From: Mucilaginibacter arboris
Lineage (GTDB): Bacteria > Bacteroidota > Bacteroidia > Sphingobacteriales > Sphingobacteriaceae
DNA length: 64,000 nucleotides
NCBI RefSeq assembly: GCF_009754915.1
Contig: NZ_WPIK01000004.1
Coordinates: 265,679-329,678, forward strand
Direction: 5' to 3'
Shown: piece by piece, positions 1 through 8,470 of the stretch
Layout of the letters: the number at the start of each line of letters is the position of its first letter
How positions within the stretch are numbered: position 1 is the first letter of the stretch
Made by a program: the position numbers and the translations under genes
Notes under the pieces: generated by a model
What the model was told of the DNA's origin: nothing
Seen by the model: the letters and a program-made list of their open reading frames with translations, nothing else
Database searches by the model: none

Positions 1-1620
1 TACTAAAATATCTACCACATTATTTAACAATTTCGAGAAGTTGTACATACCTTCGGCATTATACAAATTGGATTTATCATTAAACTTTGCGCCGCCGCCC
101 GGGCCAATTGTTTTACTGGTAACATCATCTTTTAATGCCTGAAAAGCAGTTGAACCAGGTTGCGGACGGCCAGCATCTGCAGTAGAACGGGCAATTTGTT
201 GTGCAGCCGCATCTGTTTGTCCGCCTAATCGTGCAACATTATAAGCAGTGGCATATTGTGTAAACCACGTGGTTGACGGTTTCCATTCCTCATTAATTAA
301 AGTACCCAAAGCAGTTGCATTGTAAGCATCGCCAGAACGCTCTTGTGTAGTATATCCCCGCAAAAAGAAATCAGTTCCTTTTACCTCTAATTTATACTGA
401 CCTAAAGTAAAATTTTTTAAAGAATAACGATCAGAACCGGTATAAACAGAAGTTCCGATACCATAATCAGCTTGTGCTATTGCCTCTAAATTATCATTAA
501 ACTTATAATGTAACGCACCTAAAGTTTTAATGGATTTAGTTCCATAATCAACCAAAGCATTTTCGTTATATCCGGTACGCGAAACGGTTTGACCGTTTAA
601 AAAGCCTGCGGTAGCACCAAAAGTGGTATTAATTTCATCGCCATAAACATTAACGCCGTCATAGTTTGGATCTGTTGTACGTGTGCCAGCTTTTGTAACG
701 TTATTTAAGCGATCATAATCTGTATAATTTCTGGCTTGCCAGTCGTTAGCTTTTAAGTAAGAAAAATCAACCTTAAAAGCAAAGCGATTGTTAAAAGCTT
801 TGGCATAACGCATACTATAATCATTATAAACAGATGCTTTTTGCTGAGGATCGTTTACGTGATTAAGGCCGGTTTTTAACTGAACGCTTAAACCCTGATA
901 AGTAAACGGACTTTTAGAAGTCATGAGCAAAGTTCCGTTAATACCACCAGAACCGTACAAGGCAGAAGAAGCGCCGGGCAATAATTCTGCATTATCTATA
1001 TCCAATTCGGTAAGCCCAACGATATTTGCAATAGAAAAATTTAAACCAGGCGCCTGATTGTCCATTCCATCCACAAATTGGTTAAAACGTTCGTTGCCAT
1101 TAGTATTAAAGCCACGCGTATTGATGGATTGAAAAGTTAAACTTTGCGTGCTCATTTCCACGCCTTTTAAGTTTGCCAAAGCTTCATAAAAAGAAGGTGC
1201 AGCGGCTTGCTGAATGGCAGTGGCACTTACCCTTTCAATCGAAACCGGCGATTCCAAAATTCTTTCCGGTGTACGCGAAGCAGCAACAACAACTTCCTGG
1301 CCTAAAATCCCCTGTTGCTGCAGTTCAAAACTAAGATCAGTGGAAGAACCTGTAATTTGTTGCTCAAGGGTTTGATAACCGACGTAAGAAATAACCAGCG
1401 TAAAAGGTTTTTGGCGTGTGGTTTTAAAGCTGAAATGTCCATAAGCATCTGTAGAAGTGGCCTGTCCTCCCCTTACCGTTACCGTTACACCGGCTAATTT
1501 TTCTTTAGAGGTTTTATCAGAAACAGTACCTGATATTGTTGTTTGTTGTGCGGATAATTTTGCTACCAAAAAAATGATAAAAATAAACGCACAAATACTG
1601 TGTGTAAAAATTTTATTCAT
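1..1620 (-). CDS. TonB-dependent outer-membrane receptor (3' end beyond window)
   Basis: The reverse strand is open from an ATG at 1620 to the window edge, 540 codons. The first 24 residues form a signal peptide ending in SAQQ. Residues about 25-110 form a carboxypeptidase-D-regulatory-like beta sandwich (SGTVSDKTSKEKLAGVTV). A TonB plug domain follows, containing GVEMSTQS, a NTRGFNTNGNERF stretch and GASSALYGSGGING. The rest is the start of the beta barrel. The family imports ligands across the outer membrane using TonB energy. No SusD partner is visible because downstream DNA is outside the window. The substrate is not recognisable. The truncation is due only to the window edge. Confidence 0.92.
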   Translation of the reverse strand, partial: MNKIFTHSICAFIFIIFLVAKLSAQQTTISGTVSDKTSKEKLAGVTVTVRGGQATSTDAYGHFSFKTTRQKPFTLVISYVGYQTLEQQITGSSTDLSFELQQQGILGQEVVVAASRTPERILESPVSIERVSATAIQQAAAPSFYEALANLKGVEMSTQSLTFQSINTRGFNTNGNERFNQFVDGMDNQAPGLNFSIANIVGLTELDIDNAELLPGASSALYGSGGINGTLLMTSKSPFTYQGLSVQLKTGLNHVNDPQQKASVYNDYSMRYAKAFNNRFAFKVDFSYLKANDWQARNYTDYDRLNNVTKAGTRTTDPNYDGVNVYGDEINTTFGATAGFLNGQTVSRTGYNENALVDYGTKSIKTLGALHYKFNDNLEAIAQADYGIGTSVYTGSDRYSLKNFTLGQYKLEVKGTDFFLRGYTTQERSGDAYNATALGTLINEEWKPSTTWFTQYATAYNVARLGGQTDAAAQQIARSTADAGRPQPGSTAFQALKDDVTSKTIGPGGGAKFNDKSNLYNAEGMYNFSKLLNNVVDILV

Positions 1621-1700
1621 AAAATGATATTAGTTTTAAGTAGAAATTGAAACTATTGGTTAAATAAGTTTCAGCAAAAAAAGTAATTTATTTTGACAGA

Positions 1701-1770
1701 TAAAAGAAGTATTTTCAAAAAAATTATATGTTTAAACCTGATTATCAATAAAATATAAATGCTTCTTTTA
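1701..1770. repeat. Outward-facing pair of the TAAAAGAAGYAT motif
   Basis: TAAAAGAAGTAT lies at 1701-1712 on the plus strand and ATGCTTCTTTTA at 1759-1770, so the two copies are inverted relative to each other. They lie between the start of the TonB receptor and the 3' end of lpxB. Otherwise this 170-bp gap is AT-rich with no gene. The motif family is discussed in the findings. Confidence 0.8.
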
Positions 1771-1790
1771 GCACCTGTTTTTCAACAACT

Positions 1791-2900
1791 TCATTTTTTA
1801 AGATAGCCGATCATCAGATCAGCAGTTTTTGCAGATGCGCCGGCTTCGTCCATTCTTTCATCCAGCAAATCATAATTATCGAGCATCGTTTTTCGGTAGG
1901 ATTGATTGTGCAGCAAACGGTCTAACTCTTTGCTGATCTTTTCCGGCGTACAATCGTTCTGGATCAATTCTTTTACAATTTCCCTGTCCATAATTAAATT
2001 CACCAGAGAAATAAAACGGATTTTGATTAAAGCACGTGCAATAGCAATGGTTATCGCGTTTCCTTTGTAAAGTACAACTTGGGGAACATGAAACAAAGCT
2101 GTTTCTAAAGTTGCCGTGCCAGAAGCTACCAAAGCGGCTGTAGCGTTTCCCAATAGATCATAAGTTTGATTGAAAACGACGGGTACATTTTTTTCACCGA
2201 TAAAAGAAGCATAATGGTTTTGATCGAAAGAAGGCGCACCGGCAATAATAAACTGATAATCAGGAAATTGATCAACAACTTGCATCATATCCGGCAAAAT
2301 TCCTTTCAGTTCCTGCTTCCGGCTTCCGGGCAATAAAGCTATAATTGGTTTTTGGCTGAGGTTATTTTGTGTGAGAAAAGCTTCATTTTTTTTATGGTTA
2401 AAAACAGCATCGAGTAAAGGATTGCCAATATAATCCACCTTCATATCCCAGGACTGATAAAAATCAACCTCAAAAGGCAGGATACAGAACATTTTATCAA
2501 CCACCTTTTTGATTTTTAAAACCCGTTTCTGGTTCCAGGCCCAAACCTTTGGCGAGATATAATAAAAAACCGGGAAACCTTTTTCTTTACAATAAGCTGC
2601 AATTTTTAGGTTGAAGCCAGGAAAATCAATCGGAATTATCACATCGGGATTCCAGGCTGCAATATCCTCCTTGCAGCTTTTCATGTTTTTAAGGATTTTG
2701 CGGAGGTTTAAAGCAACTTCTACAAAACCCATATAAGCCATTTCGGCATAATGTTTCACCAGCGTTCCGCCTTCAGCTTTCATTAAATCTCCGCCGTAAA
2801 ACCTAAATTCAGCTTTCGGATCTCTTAATTTTAAAGCAGCTATTAAGTTCGCGCCGTGCAAATCGCCCGAAGCTTCTCCGGCTATTAAATAATATTTCAT
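1791..2900 (-). CDS. lpxB: Lipid-A-disaccharide synthase
   Basis: This 369-residue protein has the usual length for LpxB. It begins with the family signature AGEASGDLHGA (residues 7-17), has LPGSRKQEL near residue 190 in the UDP-sugar binding half, and VASGTATLE near residue 260. LpxB is a GT19 enzyme at the inner face of the inner membrane; it joins 2,3-diacylglucosamine-1-phosphate and its UDP form to make the lipid A disaccharide. The upstream small membrane-protein gene ends 3 bp before the ATG, and surE lies upstream again, an order I know from Sphingobacteriaceae. Co-transcription with the small gene is likely. Confidence 0.95.
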   Translation of the reverse strand: MKYYLIAGEASGDLHGANLIAALKLRDPKAEFRFYGGDLMKAEGGTLVKHYAEMAYMGFVEVALNLRKILKNMKSCKEDIAAWNPDVIIPIDFPGFNLKIAAYCKEKGFPVFYYISPKVWAWNQKRVLKIKKVVDKMFCILPFEVDFYQSWDMKVDYIGNPLLDAVFNHKKNEAFLTQNNLSQKPIIALLPGSRKQELKGILPDMMQVVDQFPDYQFIIAGAPSFDQNHYASFIGEKNVPVVFNQTYDLLGNATAALVASGTATLETALFHVPQVVLYKGNAITIAIARALIKIRFISLVNLIMDREIVKELIQNDCTPEKISKELDRLLHNQSYRKTMLDNYDLLDERMDEAGASAKTADLMIGYLKK

Positions 2901-2903
2901 GCT

Positions 2904-3167
2904 TTAGCGGAGTTTTATTTTGAAGATAAAAGCTAATATCAAGACAATAAAGGTAACCACCAATAAGCCGATTCCCGCTTTATCTTTGTCAGCTTTAAAA
3001 ATGAATTTTAGAAGGATAAGGTTGATGCCAATTGCAATCAGGTAAGGAACGCCCGGTTTATCAGGAATAAGCTGATCTTTAAAAAGAATTTCAGCAATAA
3101 AATAAGCCAGTAAAGGAAGTATTAGCCCAACAAGCGCACCTGTAACAATATTATTTTTAACAGCCAT
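2904..3167 (-). CDS. Small three-helix membrane protein between surE and lpxB
   Basis: From the ATG at 3167 this encodes 87 residues starting MAVKNNIVTG. There are about three hydrophobic segments: residues 7-25, 45-60 and 65-82, ending in the basic tail FKIKLR. An upstream in-frame ATG at 3206 would add 13 residues, but a Bacteroidota -7 box lies between the two, only 5 nt before the chosen start. The function is unknown. Its place 3 bp upstream of lpxB suggests co-expression with lipid A synthesis, but this is inference. Confidence 0.75.
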   Translation of the reverse strand: MAVKNNIVTGALVGLILPLLAYFIAEILFKDQLIPDKPGVPYLIAIGINLILLKFIFKADKDKAGIGLLVVTFIVLILAFIFKIKLR

Positions 3168-3172
3168 CAATC

Positions 3173-3180
3173 CAAAATTA
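3173..3180 (-). promoter_or_regulatory. -7 promoter box TAATTTTG for the small membrane gene and lpxB
   Basis: The minus strand reads TAATTTTG, a match to TAnnTTTG, ending 5 nt before the ATG at 3167. No convincing -33 TTTG is visible. It supports the shorter start and a very short or absent leader. Confidence 0.45.
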
Positions 3181-3242
3181 CAAGAATGGTAGAAATATTG
3201 ATACATACTTTTTTTATCACCTAAAAAACTGCAGCTTTAAAT

Positions 3243-3809
3243 ATGAAAATAATTTATGCTTTTGCCTTAATGCTTTGCTTTACAGCAACAGCTTTTGCAC
3301 AAAAATATGTACCGCAATTTAAAAACGGTACTGTTCTTAATTACACCGCGCATTCTAATGCTTTCGGTCAGGATATTCCATTAACGCTTACTATTACCAG
3401 CATTACTGCGCCTGTTCAAATGCAATACAACATTCCGCAATTAGGTACTGGCACTTTTGAAATGTCGGAAAAAGCCATTACAAGCGGCAAAAAAATGGCT
3501 TTAAAAGAACCGCAAACAGATGGCGTAACTAAATTAAAGGACGATGAAACGCTTGCTGTACTTTCTAAAAATACGTTCAATAACTTAATCACTAACAAAA
3601 CTTTTGAGTTGAACGGACAAACTTTTAACGTTATCGCCGATACCACTTCTTACAAAATTAACGATAAAGAAGCTGATATTTTTTACGCAGAAACAGCTAA
3701 AGGAAAAACAAAATTATGGATATTGAATAATCCTGATTTTCCATTAATTTATAAATTGAAAGGCGGCCAGCAGGGAATAGATTTAACTTTAAACAGCATC
3801 AAGGAATAG
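3243..3809 (+). CDS. Secreted or periplasmic protein of unknown function
   Basis: The gene encodes 188 residues. The first 19 (MKIIYAFALMLCFTATAFA) form a clear signal peptide followed by QKYVPQF. The mature part is beta-rich with repeated short T-, N- and K-rich strands and no cysteine, resembling small periplasmic or outer-membrane beta proteins. I do not recognise a named family; a distant DUF3108-like lipocalin fold is possible. It is divergent from the lpxB operon and ends 1 bp before the surE stop on the other strand, so the two genes converge. Confidence 0.7.
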   Translation: MKIIYAFALMLCFTATAFAQKYVPQFKNGTVLNYTAHSNAFGQDIPLTLTITSITAPVQMQYNIPQLGTGTFEMSEKAITSGKKMALKEPQTDGVTKLKDDETLAVLSKNTFNNLITNKTFELNGQTFNVIADTTSYKINDKEADIFYAETAKGKTKLWILNNPDFPLIYKLKGGQQGIDLTLNSIKE

Positions 3810-3810
3810 C

Positions 3811-4587
3811 TTAATCGTTAAACTTCCAGCTGTTTAAAAATGACATTGCGTGATGTGCCGTCATATCAAACTGAACAGGGACTACCGAAGCATACTGATG
3901 TTCTAAAGCCCAAACATCCGTATCTTCGCCCTGATCGTTCACCTGAAAAACACCTGTTAACCAGTAATATTTGCGTTTATGCGGATCTAATCTTTCATCA
4001 AATTCTTCCGCCCATTTGGCGTTTGCCTGTCGGCAGATTTTGATCCCTTTTATATCTTTTGTATTCGGAAAGTTTACGTTAAGCAACGTGGCCTGCGGCA
4101 AGCCATGGTTCAAAACCTGTTCTGCAATTTGCCTGATGTATTTTTTTGTAGCAGAAAAATCAGCCTCCAAAGTAAAATCATCCAAAGAAAAACCGATGGA
4201 AGGAATACTTTCAATGGCGCCTTCTACCGCTGCCGACATCGTTCCGGAATACAAAACATTAATCGAATTATTTAAACCGTGGTTGATGCCGGAAACGCAC
4301 AGATCAGGTTTTTTTCCCTGAAAAACAACATTTACGGCAAGCTTTACACAATCTACCGGCGTACCGGAACATTTGTACATTTCCACACCTTCGTACAAAT
4401 CAACTTTATCCAAACGCAGTGGTTTGCCAATGGTAATGGCATGTCCCATTCCGGATTGCGGACTATCGGGCGCAACTACAATTACCTGCCCTATTTCCTG
4501 CATTACTTCAATTAATGCTTTAATGCCTGGTGCTGTAATACCATCATCATTTACAACCAAAATAGTTGGTTTTATTGCTTTTGCCAT
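3811..4587 (-). CDS. surE: 5'/3'-nucleotidase SurE
   Basis: The protein is 258 residues, typical for SurE. The N-terminal signature ILVVNDDGITAPGI (about residues 9-22) supplies the two metal-binding aspartates. VAPDSPQSGMGHAIT supplies the metal-binding serine, and SGTPVDCV and SGINHGLN the conserved Asn region. SurE removes phosphate from nucleoside 5'- and 3'-monophosphates in the cytoplasm in a metal-dependent reaction. A -7 box sits 4 nt upstream of the ATG. It is divergent from the Uma2-type gene with only 37 bp between the starts. Confidence 0.95.
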   Translation of the reverse strand: MAKAIKPTILVVNDDGITAPGIKALIEVMQEIGQVIVVAPDSPQSGMGHAITIGKPLRLDKVDLYEGVEMYKCSGTPVDCVKLAVNVVFQGKKPDLCVSGINHGLNNSINVLYSGTMSAAVEGAIESIPSIGFSLDDFTLEADFSATKKYIRQIAEQVLNHGLPQATLLNVNFPNTKDIKGIKICRQANAKWAEEFDERLDPHKRKYYWLTGVFQVNDQGEDTDVWALEHQYASVVPVQFDMTAHHAMSFLNSWKFND

Positions 4588-4591
4588 GCCG

Positions 4592-4599
4592 CAAAATTA
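4592..4599 (-). promoter_or_regulatory. -7 promoter box TAATTTTG of surE
   Basis: The minus strand reads TAATTTTG followed by four bases and the surE ATG. The expected transcription start would fall on or next to the start codon. The -33 element is not obvious. Confidence 0.5.
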
Positions 4600-4612
4600 T
4601 AAATAAGATTTT

Positions 4613-4620
4613 TATATTTG
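4613..4620 (+). promoter_or_regulatory. -7 promoter box TATATTTG of the Uma2-type gene
   Basis: TATATTTG is followed by four bases and the ATG at 4625. It is back to back with the surE box (13 bp between them), giving a compact divergent promoter. No clear -33 box is seen. Confidence 0.5.
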
Positions 4621-4624
4621 ATAT

Positions 4625-5182
4625 ATGGTAACTGCTGAGAAAAAAACAAGATATATAGTAGAAGATTACATGCTTTTGGAAGAAGGTGCGCCTTTTCAAT
4701 TAATAAATTATGATTTGATTATGTCTCCTTCACCAAACCCATATCACCAAAAAATATCATTTGAACTTTCTACTTTATTAAACATCTTTTTAAAATCAAC
4801 AAAAAACAAAGGTTATGCTGCTGCTGCACCACTTGATGTTTATTTTAACGACGGCAACGTCCTTCAACCAGATTTAATTTATATTTCAGAAGAAAGAAAA
4901 GCGGAAATTGTAAAAGAAAGGATAGAAGGTGCGCCGGATTTAGTGGTAGAAATACTTTCTCCGTCCAACGCTTATTATGATTTACGGCAGAAGAAAGATA
5001 TATATGAAAAGTATGGTGTTACTGAGTATATCATCATTGACCCCATTCAGCAAAACGTTGAAGTTTATGTGTTGAAAGATGATGCTTATACGCTCGATCA
5101 AAAGGTTAAGCAACCAGAATCATTCCATTCCACCATTTTAAACGGCTTTTCTGTTGATTTAAAAGATATTTTTGAGCAATAA
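4625..5182 (+). CDS. Uma2 family (DUF820) PD-(D/E)xK-fold protein
   Basis: The 185-residue protein matches the Uma2/DUF820 pattern: an N-terminal recognition stretch, then QPDLIYIS, GAPDLVVEILSPSN, and KKDIYEKYGVTEYIIIDP. The Asp of QPDLIYIS, the Glu of VVEIL and the following Lys region are placed as in the restriction-endonuclease-like core. The family is abundant in cyanobacteria and some Bacteroidota and its physiological role is unclear; nuclease activity is inferred from the fold. It stands alone between surE and a terminator and has no obvious partner gene. Confidence 0.85.
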   Translation: MVTAEKKTRYIVEDYMLLEEGAPFQLINYDLIMSPSPNPYHQKISFELSTLLNIFLKSTKNKGYAAAAPLDVYFNDGNVLQPDLIYISEERKAEIVKERIEGAPDLVVEILSPSNAYYDLRQKKDIYEKYGVTEYIIIDPIQQNVEVYVLKDDAYTLDQKVKQPESFHSTILNGFSVDLKDIFEQ

Positions 5183-5220
5183 AAAAGGAAGCCTGAAAAT
5201 CAAGCTTCCTTTTAATTTTT
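5183..5220. terminator. Rho-independent terminator after the Uma2-type gene
   Basis: AAAAGGAAGC (5183-5192) pairs with GCTTCCTTTT (5204-5213) around an 11-nt loop, followed by TAATTTTT. It begins directly after the stop codon. The A-run on the other side makes it potentially bidirectional for the convergent csbD gene. Confidence 0.8.
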
Positions 5221-5238
5221 ATGTGATAAAAGAAGTAT

Positions 5239-5421
5239 CTACAAGCTTTCCAGCCATTTTACAACTTCGTCACGGGTTTTGCCGGTTTTGGTTTGCAGCT
5301 TGCCCAGCAGTTCATCATCTTTACCTTCTTCGTGCTTTAAATCATCGTCAGTTAAATCGCCGTAAGCTTGTTTTACCTTACCTTTTAACTGGTTCCAGTT
5401 ACCTTTTAAATCGAGTCCCAT
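5239..5421 (-). CDS. CsbD family stress-response protein
   Basis: This 60-residue, highly charged protein has the CsbD signature [22 protein letters not shown], normally near the N-terminus, followed by an [19 protein letters not shown] segment. CsbD-like proteins are small soluble proteins induced by general stress or nutrient limitation in many bacteria; the molecular role is unknown. The gene is monocistronic and converges with the Uma2-type gene across a terminator. A copy of the GTGATAAAAGAAGTATC motif (5223-5239) overlaps the last base of the gene. Confidence 0.9.
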   Translation of the reverse strand: MGLDLKGNWNQLKGKVKQAYGDLTDDDLKHEEGKDDELLGKLQTKTGKTRDEVVKWLESL

Positions 5422-6098
5422 AATTCTGATAATTAAGTAATTTACAGCTACAACGTTATAAACCGCTTTTGGTTTTCATTTTTAGGCCCTGTTTAAATTC
5501 CTCAAACAATTTTAGCTTCAAAGATTGGTAAATAGTTGAACGGTTTATCGCGCAGGAACGCAATTCACTCAAACTGTTTCTGGCATCGGTACCGGTTTAT
5601 ATTTTTGTGCAAAAATTATCTCCATCATGGTAAAATAGATGAGGAAAGCTAACCAGGACAAGGAAGTACCTTTTAGTTTAATTTGCCTTTGGCTTAACAT
5701 TTCTGGTTTAATTTAAACTGTCTGTACAACAGCATAAGCTGTTTCAAATCTATCCAAAAACCATTGATACTTCTTTTATCACCCCAAAATTTGCGGGTAT
5801 TTCAATTTATACCTGTACAAGTTTTTATCCGATAAAAGAAGCATGCCCATTCTGCACCAGCAAAAAAAGTATGATTTACTTGCATTTATTGTAAAACAAT
5901 GCAGGGCACCGGCTTTATTCCTTATCCGTTAAACCTAAATCTTATTTCAATCCGGTGCGTATAACAAACAGCAGTAAACGGAATCTGTAAGGCTGATGAT
6001 ATGAAATTGCACTCTCCTGCTGTTAAATGCATGCATCCAAATTCCTGTTAGCTAAAAAAATAATGGGCGAAGGAAAGCCTCTGTTTAATTTTTGAAAA
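5422..6098. other. 677-bp intergenic region with an inverted motif pair
   Basis: I see no credible gene. ATACTTCTTTTATC (5767-5780) and GATAAAAGAAGCAT (5831-5844) form an inverted pair about 50 bp apart. Fragments resembling the GTTTAAA-type ends of the composite repeats seen elsewhere occur near 5490 and 5705. The rest is AT-rich and would contain promoters for csbD and the receiver gene, which I cannot place. Confidence 0.6.
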
Positions 6099-6467
6099 AT
6101 GAAACATATACTGATTGTAGATGACAATGCGCCGATATGCGAAGTGATGAGTGATATTTTGGAGATGGAAGGCTATCAAACAACGGTAAGGATGACTGGA
6201 AAAGACGCTATTCTTTTTATTAAAAAGCTACACCCCGACCTGATCCTTTTAGATGTAATGCTGGATAACGGCATTGATGGCAGGGATATTTGCAGGGATA
6301 TTAAACAGAGTACAACAGAAGTTAAAAACATACCGGTAATTATGGTTTCTGCCAGTCATAACCTGCAGGATTCCTTAAACAACTTTTGTCATCCTGATGG
6401 GTTTATCAGTAAACCTTTTGATATATTTCATTTAGTAGATACAGTAAACAAGCAGTTTAAATGTTAA
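6099..6467 (+). CDS. Stand-alone response-regulator receiver domain
   Basis: The protein is a single 122-residue CheY-like receiver. The acidic pair is D8/D9, the phospho-acceptor is D52 in LILLDVML, the switch Ser is S84 and the conserved Lys is K105 in SKPFD. No output domain follows, so it would act by protein interaction, as CheY- or SpoIIAA-type receivers do, or as part of a phosphorelay. No histidine kinase is adjacent, making it an orphan here. The start ATG follows an AT-rich, repeat-containing upstream region. Confidence 0.93.
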   Translation: MKHILIVDDNAPICEVMSDILEMEGYQTTVRMTGKDAILFIKKLHPDLILLDVMLDNGIDGRDICRDIKQSTTEVKNIPVIMVSASHNLQDSLNNFCHPDGFISKPFDIFHLVDTVNKQFKC

Positions 6468-6587
6468 ATTAATTTAGATACTTGCCACAACCTTCTTATC
6501 CCATTCAGTCAGACAAGTAAAAAAATAAGGCATAAAACCGGAGGGAAACTTATTAATAAATTACTTTTTTTCTGAGGTAATAGAAAT

Positions 6588-6922
6588 ATGAAATTCTTTT
6601 GTTCAGTTTCATACTGCTGATAGGGATGATCCAGCCAACAGCCGCTTCTTTTTAATTATAGCTTTTTTTGTCCTGAGTGTGTTTGGCCCACATCTTCGTC
6701 TTTTAATGTTTAAAGCAGTTTGGGCATCAGGGTACAGGCAGTGGCCGGCGTGCTTTTTATTACGACGCCGATACCACAAACCACGTACTGTTTTTGATTG
6801 ATGGAAATCATATTGTATTAACCGGCGTTACTAATAAGCGCGACTCTCTTTATATTGTACTCGATAAATCTAACCGGAAGCCGTTATTATCGGAAAGTAA
6901 GTTGCAGGCCGGCCAATATTAA
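6588..6922 (+). pseudogene. Decayed gene for a small secreted protein
   Basis: An ATG at 6588 begins MKFF, and the frame offset by two bases then continues LFSFILLIGMIQPTAAS, together resembling a signal peptide broken by a frameshift. The same shifted frame is interrupted by several stops between 6650 and 6706. It then opens as a 71-codon stretch (6707-6922) with clearly coding character: GSGRRAFYYDADTTNHVLFL, then IDGNHIVLTG and DSLYIVLDKSNRKPLL, ending in TAA. No ATG starts this second part. I read it as the remnant of one gene. The family is not recognised. Confidence 0.5.
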
Positions 6923-6972
6923 GGTTGAAAAATAAGACCTTTGCAGGAGAAAAACACTGCTAAAAGAAGCAA

Positions 6973-8433
6973 ATGAGTTTAGAAAATAAAAAAGATTTTG
7001 ATGCTATCGTAATTGGTTCTGGCCCGAATGGACTTGCTGCTGCTATTACTTTGCAGCAGCAAGGTTTATCCGTTTTAGTGCTGGAAGCAAAATCGAAAAT
7101 CGGTGGAGGTTTACGTTCTGCAGAAGTTACTTTGCCTGGTTTCGTACATGATATTTGTTCAGCTATCCATCCCCTGGCTGCTGGTTCTCCGTTTTTTAAA
7201 ACTTTGCCGCTTGCTGATTTTGGTTTGGAATATATTAACCCGCCAATTGCTGCAGCACATCCTTTTGATGATGGAACAGCTGCTGCCCTGTATGGAACTA
7301 CAGAACAAACGGCTGTTAAATTAGGCATCGATGCAAAAGCTTATTCTAAATTAATTAAACCTTTGGTACGCTACTGGCCTGGATTAGCGCCGGATGTGTT
7401 AGGTCCGCTTCATTTTCCCAAACATCCTTTTAACCTGGCCCGTTTTGGTTTGGATGCTTTGCCTTCTGCTTTACAAACAGCTAAAAAATTCAAGACAAAA
7501 GAAGCACGCGGACTTTGGGCCGGGATGGCAGCGCATAGTATTCAGCCTTTATCTAACTTAACTACATCGGCAATTGGGCTGGTTTTGATGGCTAACGGAC
7601 ACTTGAAAGGATGGCCTCTGCCAAAAGGCGGTTCCTGCAAAATTGCAGATGCACTTGCCGCTTATTTTGTTTTTTTGGGAGGGAAAATTGAGACTGATTT
7701 TGAGGTGAAATCATTAGATCAGCTTCCTTCTTCTAAAACCGTTTTGTTTGATATTACACCTAAGCAACTGCTTAAAATTGCTGGCCACCGTTTTTCTAAT
7801 ATCTACAAATGGCAGCTCGAAAAATACCGGTACGGCATGGGTGTTTTTAAAATTGACTGGGCTTTAGACGCGCCAATTCCGTTTACTGCGGAAGAATGCC
7901 GGCAAGCAGGAACCATCCATTTAGGTAATACTTTGGAGGAAATTGCTGAAGGAGAAAAACAAGCATCGCAGGGAAAACTGGTAGAAAAACCTTTTATCCT
8001 GCTGGCCCAGCAAAGTCTTTTTGATGCAACACGTGCCCCAGAAGGAAAGCATACGGCCTGGGCATATTGCCATGTACCTAACGGAAGCAAAACTGATATG
8101 ACAGCAATTATTGAAAAACAGGTAGAACGTTTTGCGCCCGGTTTTCGTGATACGATCCTGGCAAGAAACACCATGAATACTGCCCAAATTGAAGCTTACA
8201 ACGCCAATTATATTGGTGGTGATATTAACGGTGGCATTATCGATATTAAACAACTGTTTACGCGCCCGGCTTTGCGCTGGTCGCCTTATAAAACCTCTGC
8301 CAAAGGCTTGTATATCTGTTCATCTTCCACACCTCCGGGCGGCGGCGTACATGGTATGTGCGGTTACTACGCAGCAAAAAGGGCATTAAAAGAAGTATTC
8401 GGATTGAAAGCATCTCCCTTAAGCTACCACTGA
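6973..8433 (+). CDS. Phytoene-desaturase-like FAD-dependent oxidoreductase
   Basis: The 486-residue protein starts with a Rossmann FAD-binding motif, IVIGSGPNGLAAA (GxGxxG, residues about 12-24), followed by the dinucleotide-binding acid in VLEAKSKIGG. Near the C-terminus the flavin-closing region PPGGGVHGMCGYYAAKRAL is present. This places it in the CrtI-related NAD(P)/FAD oxidoreductase superfamily, near the mammalian PYROXD2 type rather than true carotenoid desaturases, because no crt genes lie nearby. The substrate is unknown. The ATG is preceded by TAAAAGAAGCAA, one mismatch from the window-wide motif. Confidence 0.85.
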   Translation: MSLENKKDFDAIVIGSGPNGLAAAITLQQQGLSVLVLEAKSKIGGGLRSAEVTLPGFVHDICSAIHPLAAGSPFFKTLPLADFGLEYINPPIAAAHPFDDGTAAALYGTTEQTAVKLGIDAKAYSKLIKPLVRYWPGLAPDVLGPLHFPKHPFNLARFGLDALPSALQTAKKFKTKEARGLWAGMAAHSIQPLSNLTTSAIGLVLMANGHLKGWPLPKGGSCKIADALAAYFVFLGGKIETDFEVKSLDQLPSSKTVLFDITPKQLLKIAGHRFSNIYKWQLEKYRYGMGVFKIDWALDAPIPFTAEECRQAGTIHLGNTLEEIAEGEKQASQGKLVEKPFILLAQQSLFDATRAPEGKHTAWAYCHVPNGSKTDMTAIIEKQVERFAPGFRDTILARNTMNTAQIEAYNANYIGGDINGGIIDIKQLFTRPALRWSPYKTSAKGLYICSSSTPPGGGVHGMCGYYAAKRALKEVFGLKASPLSYH

Positions 8434-8470
8434 TACTGTTTTTATCCACCTAAAATCTACCATTTCTAAC

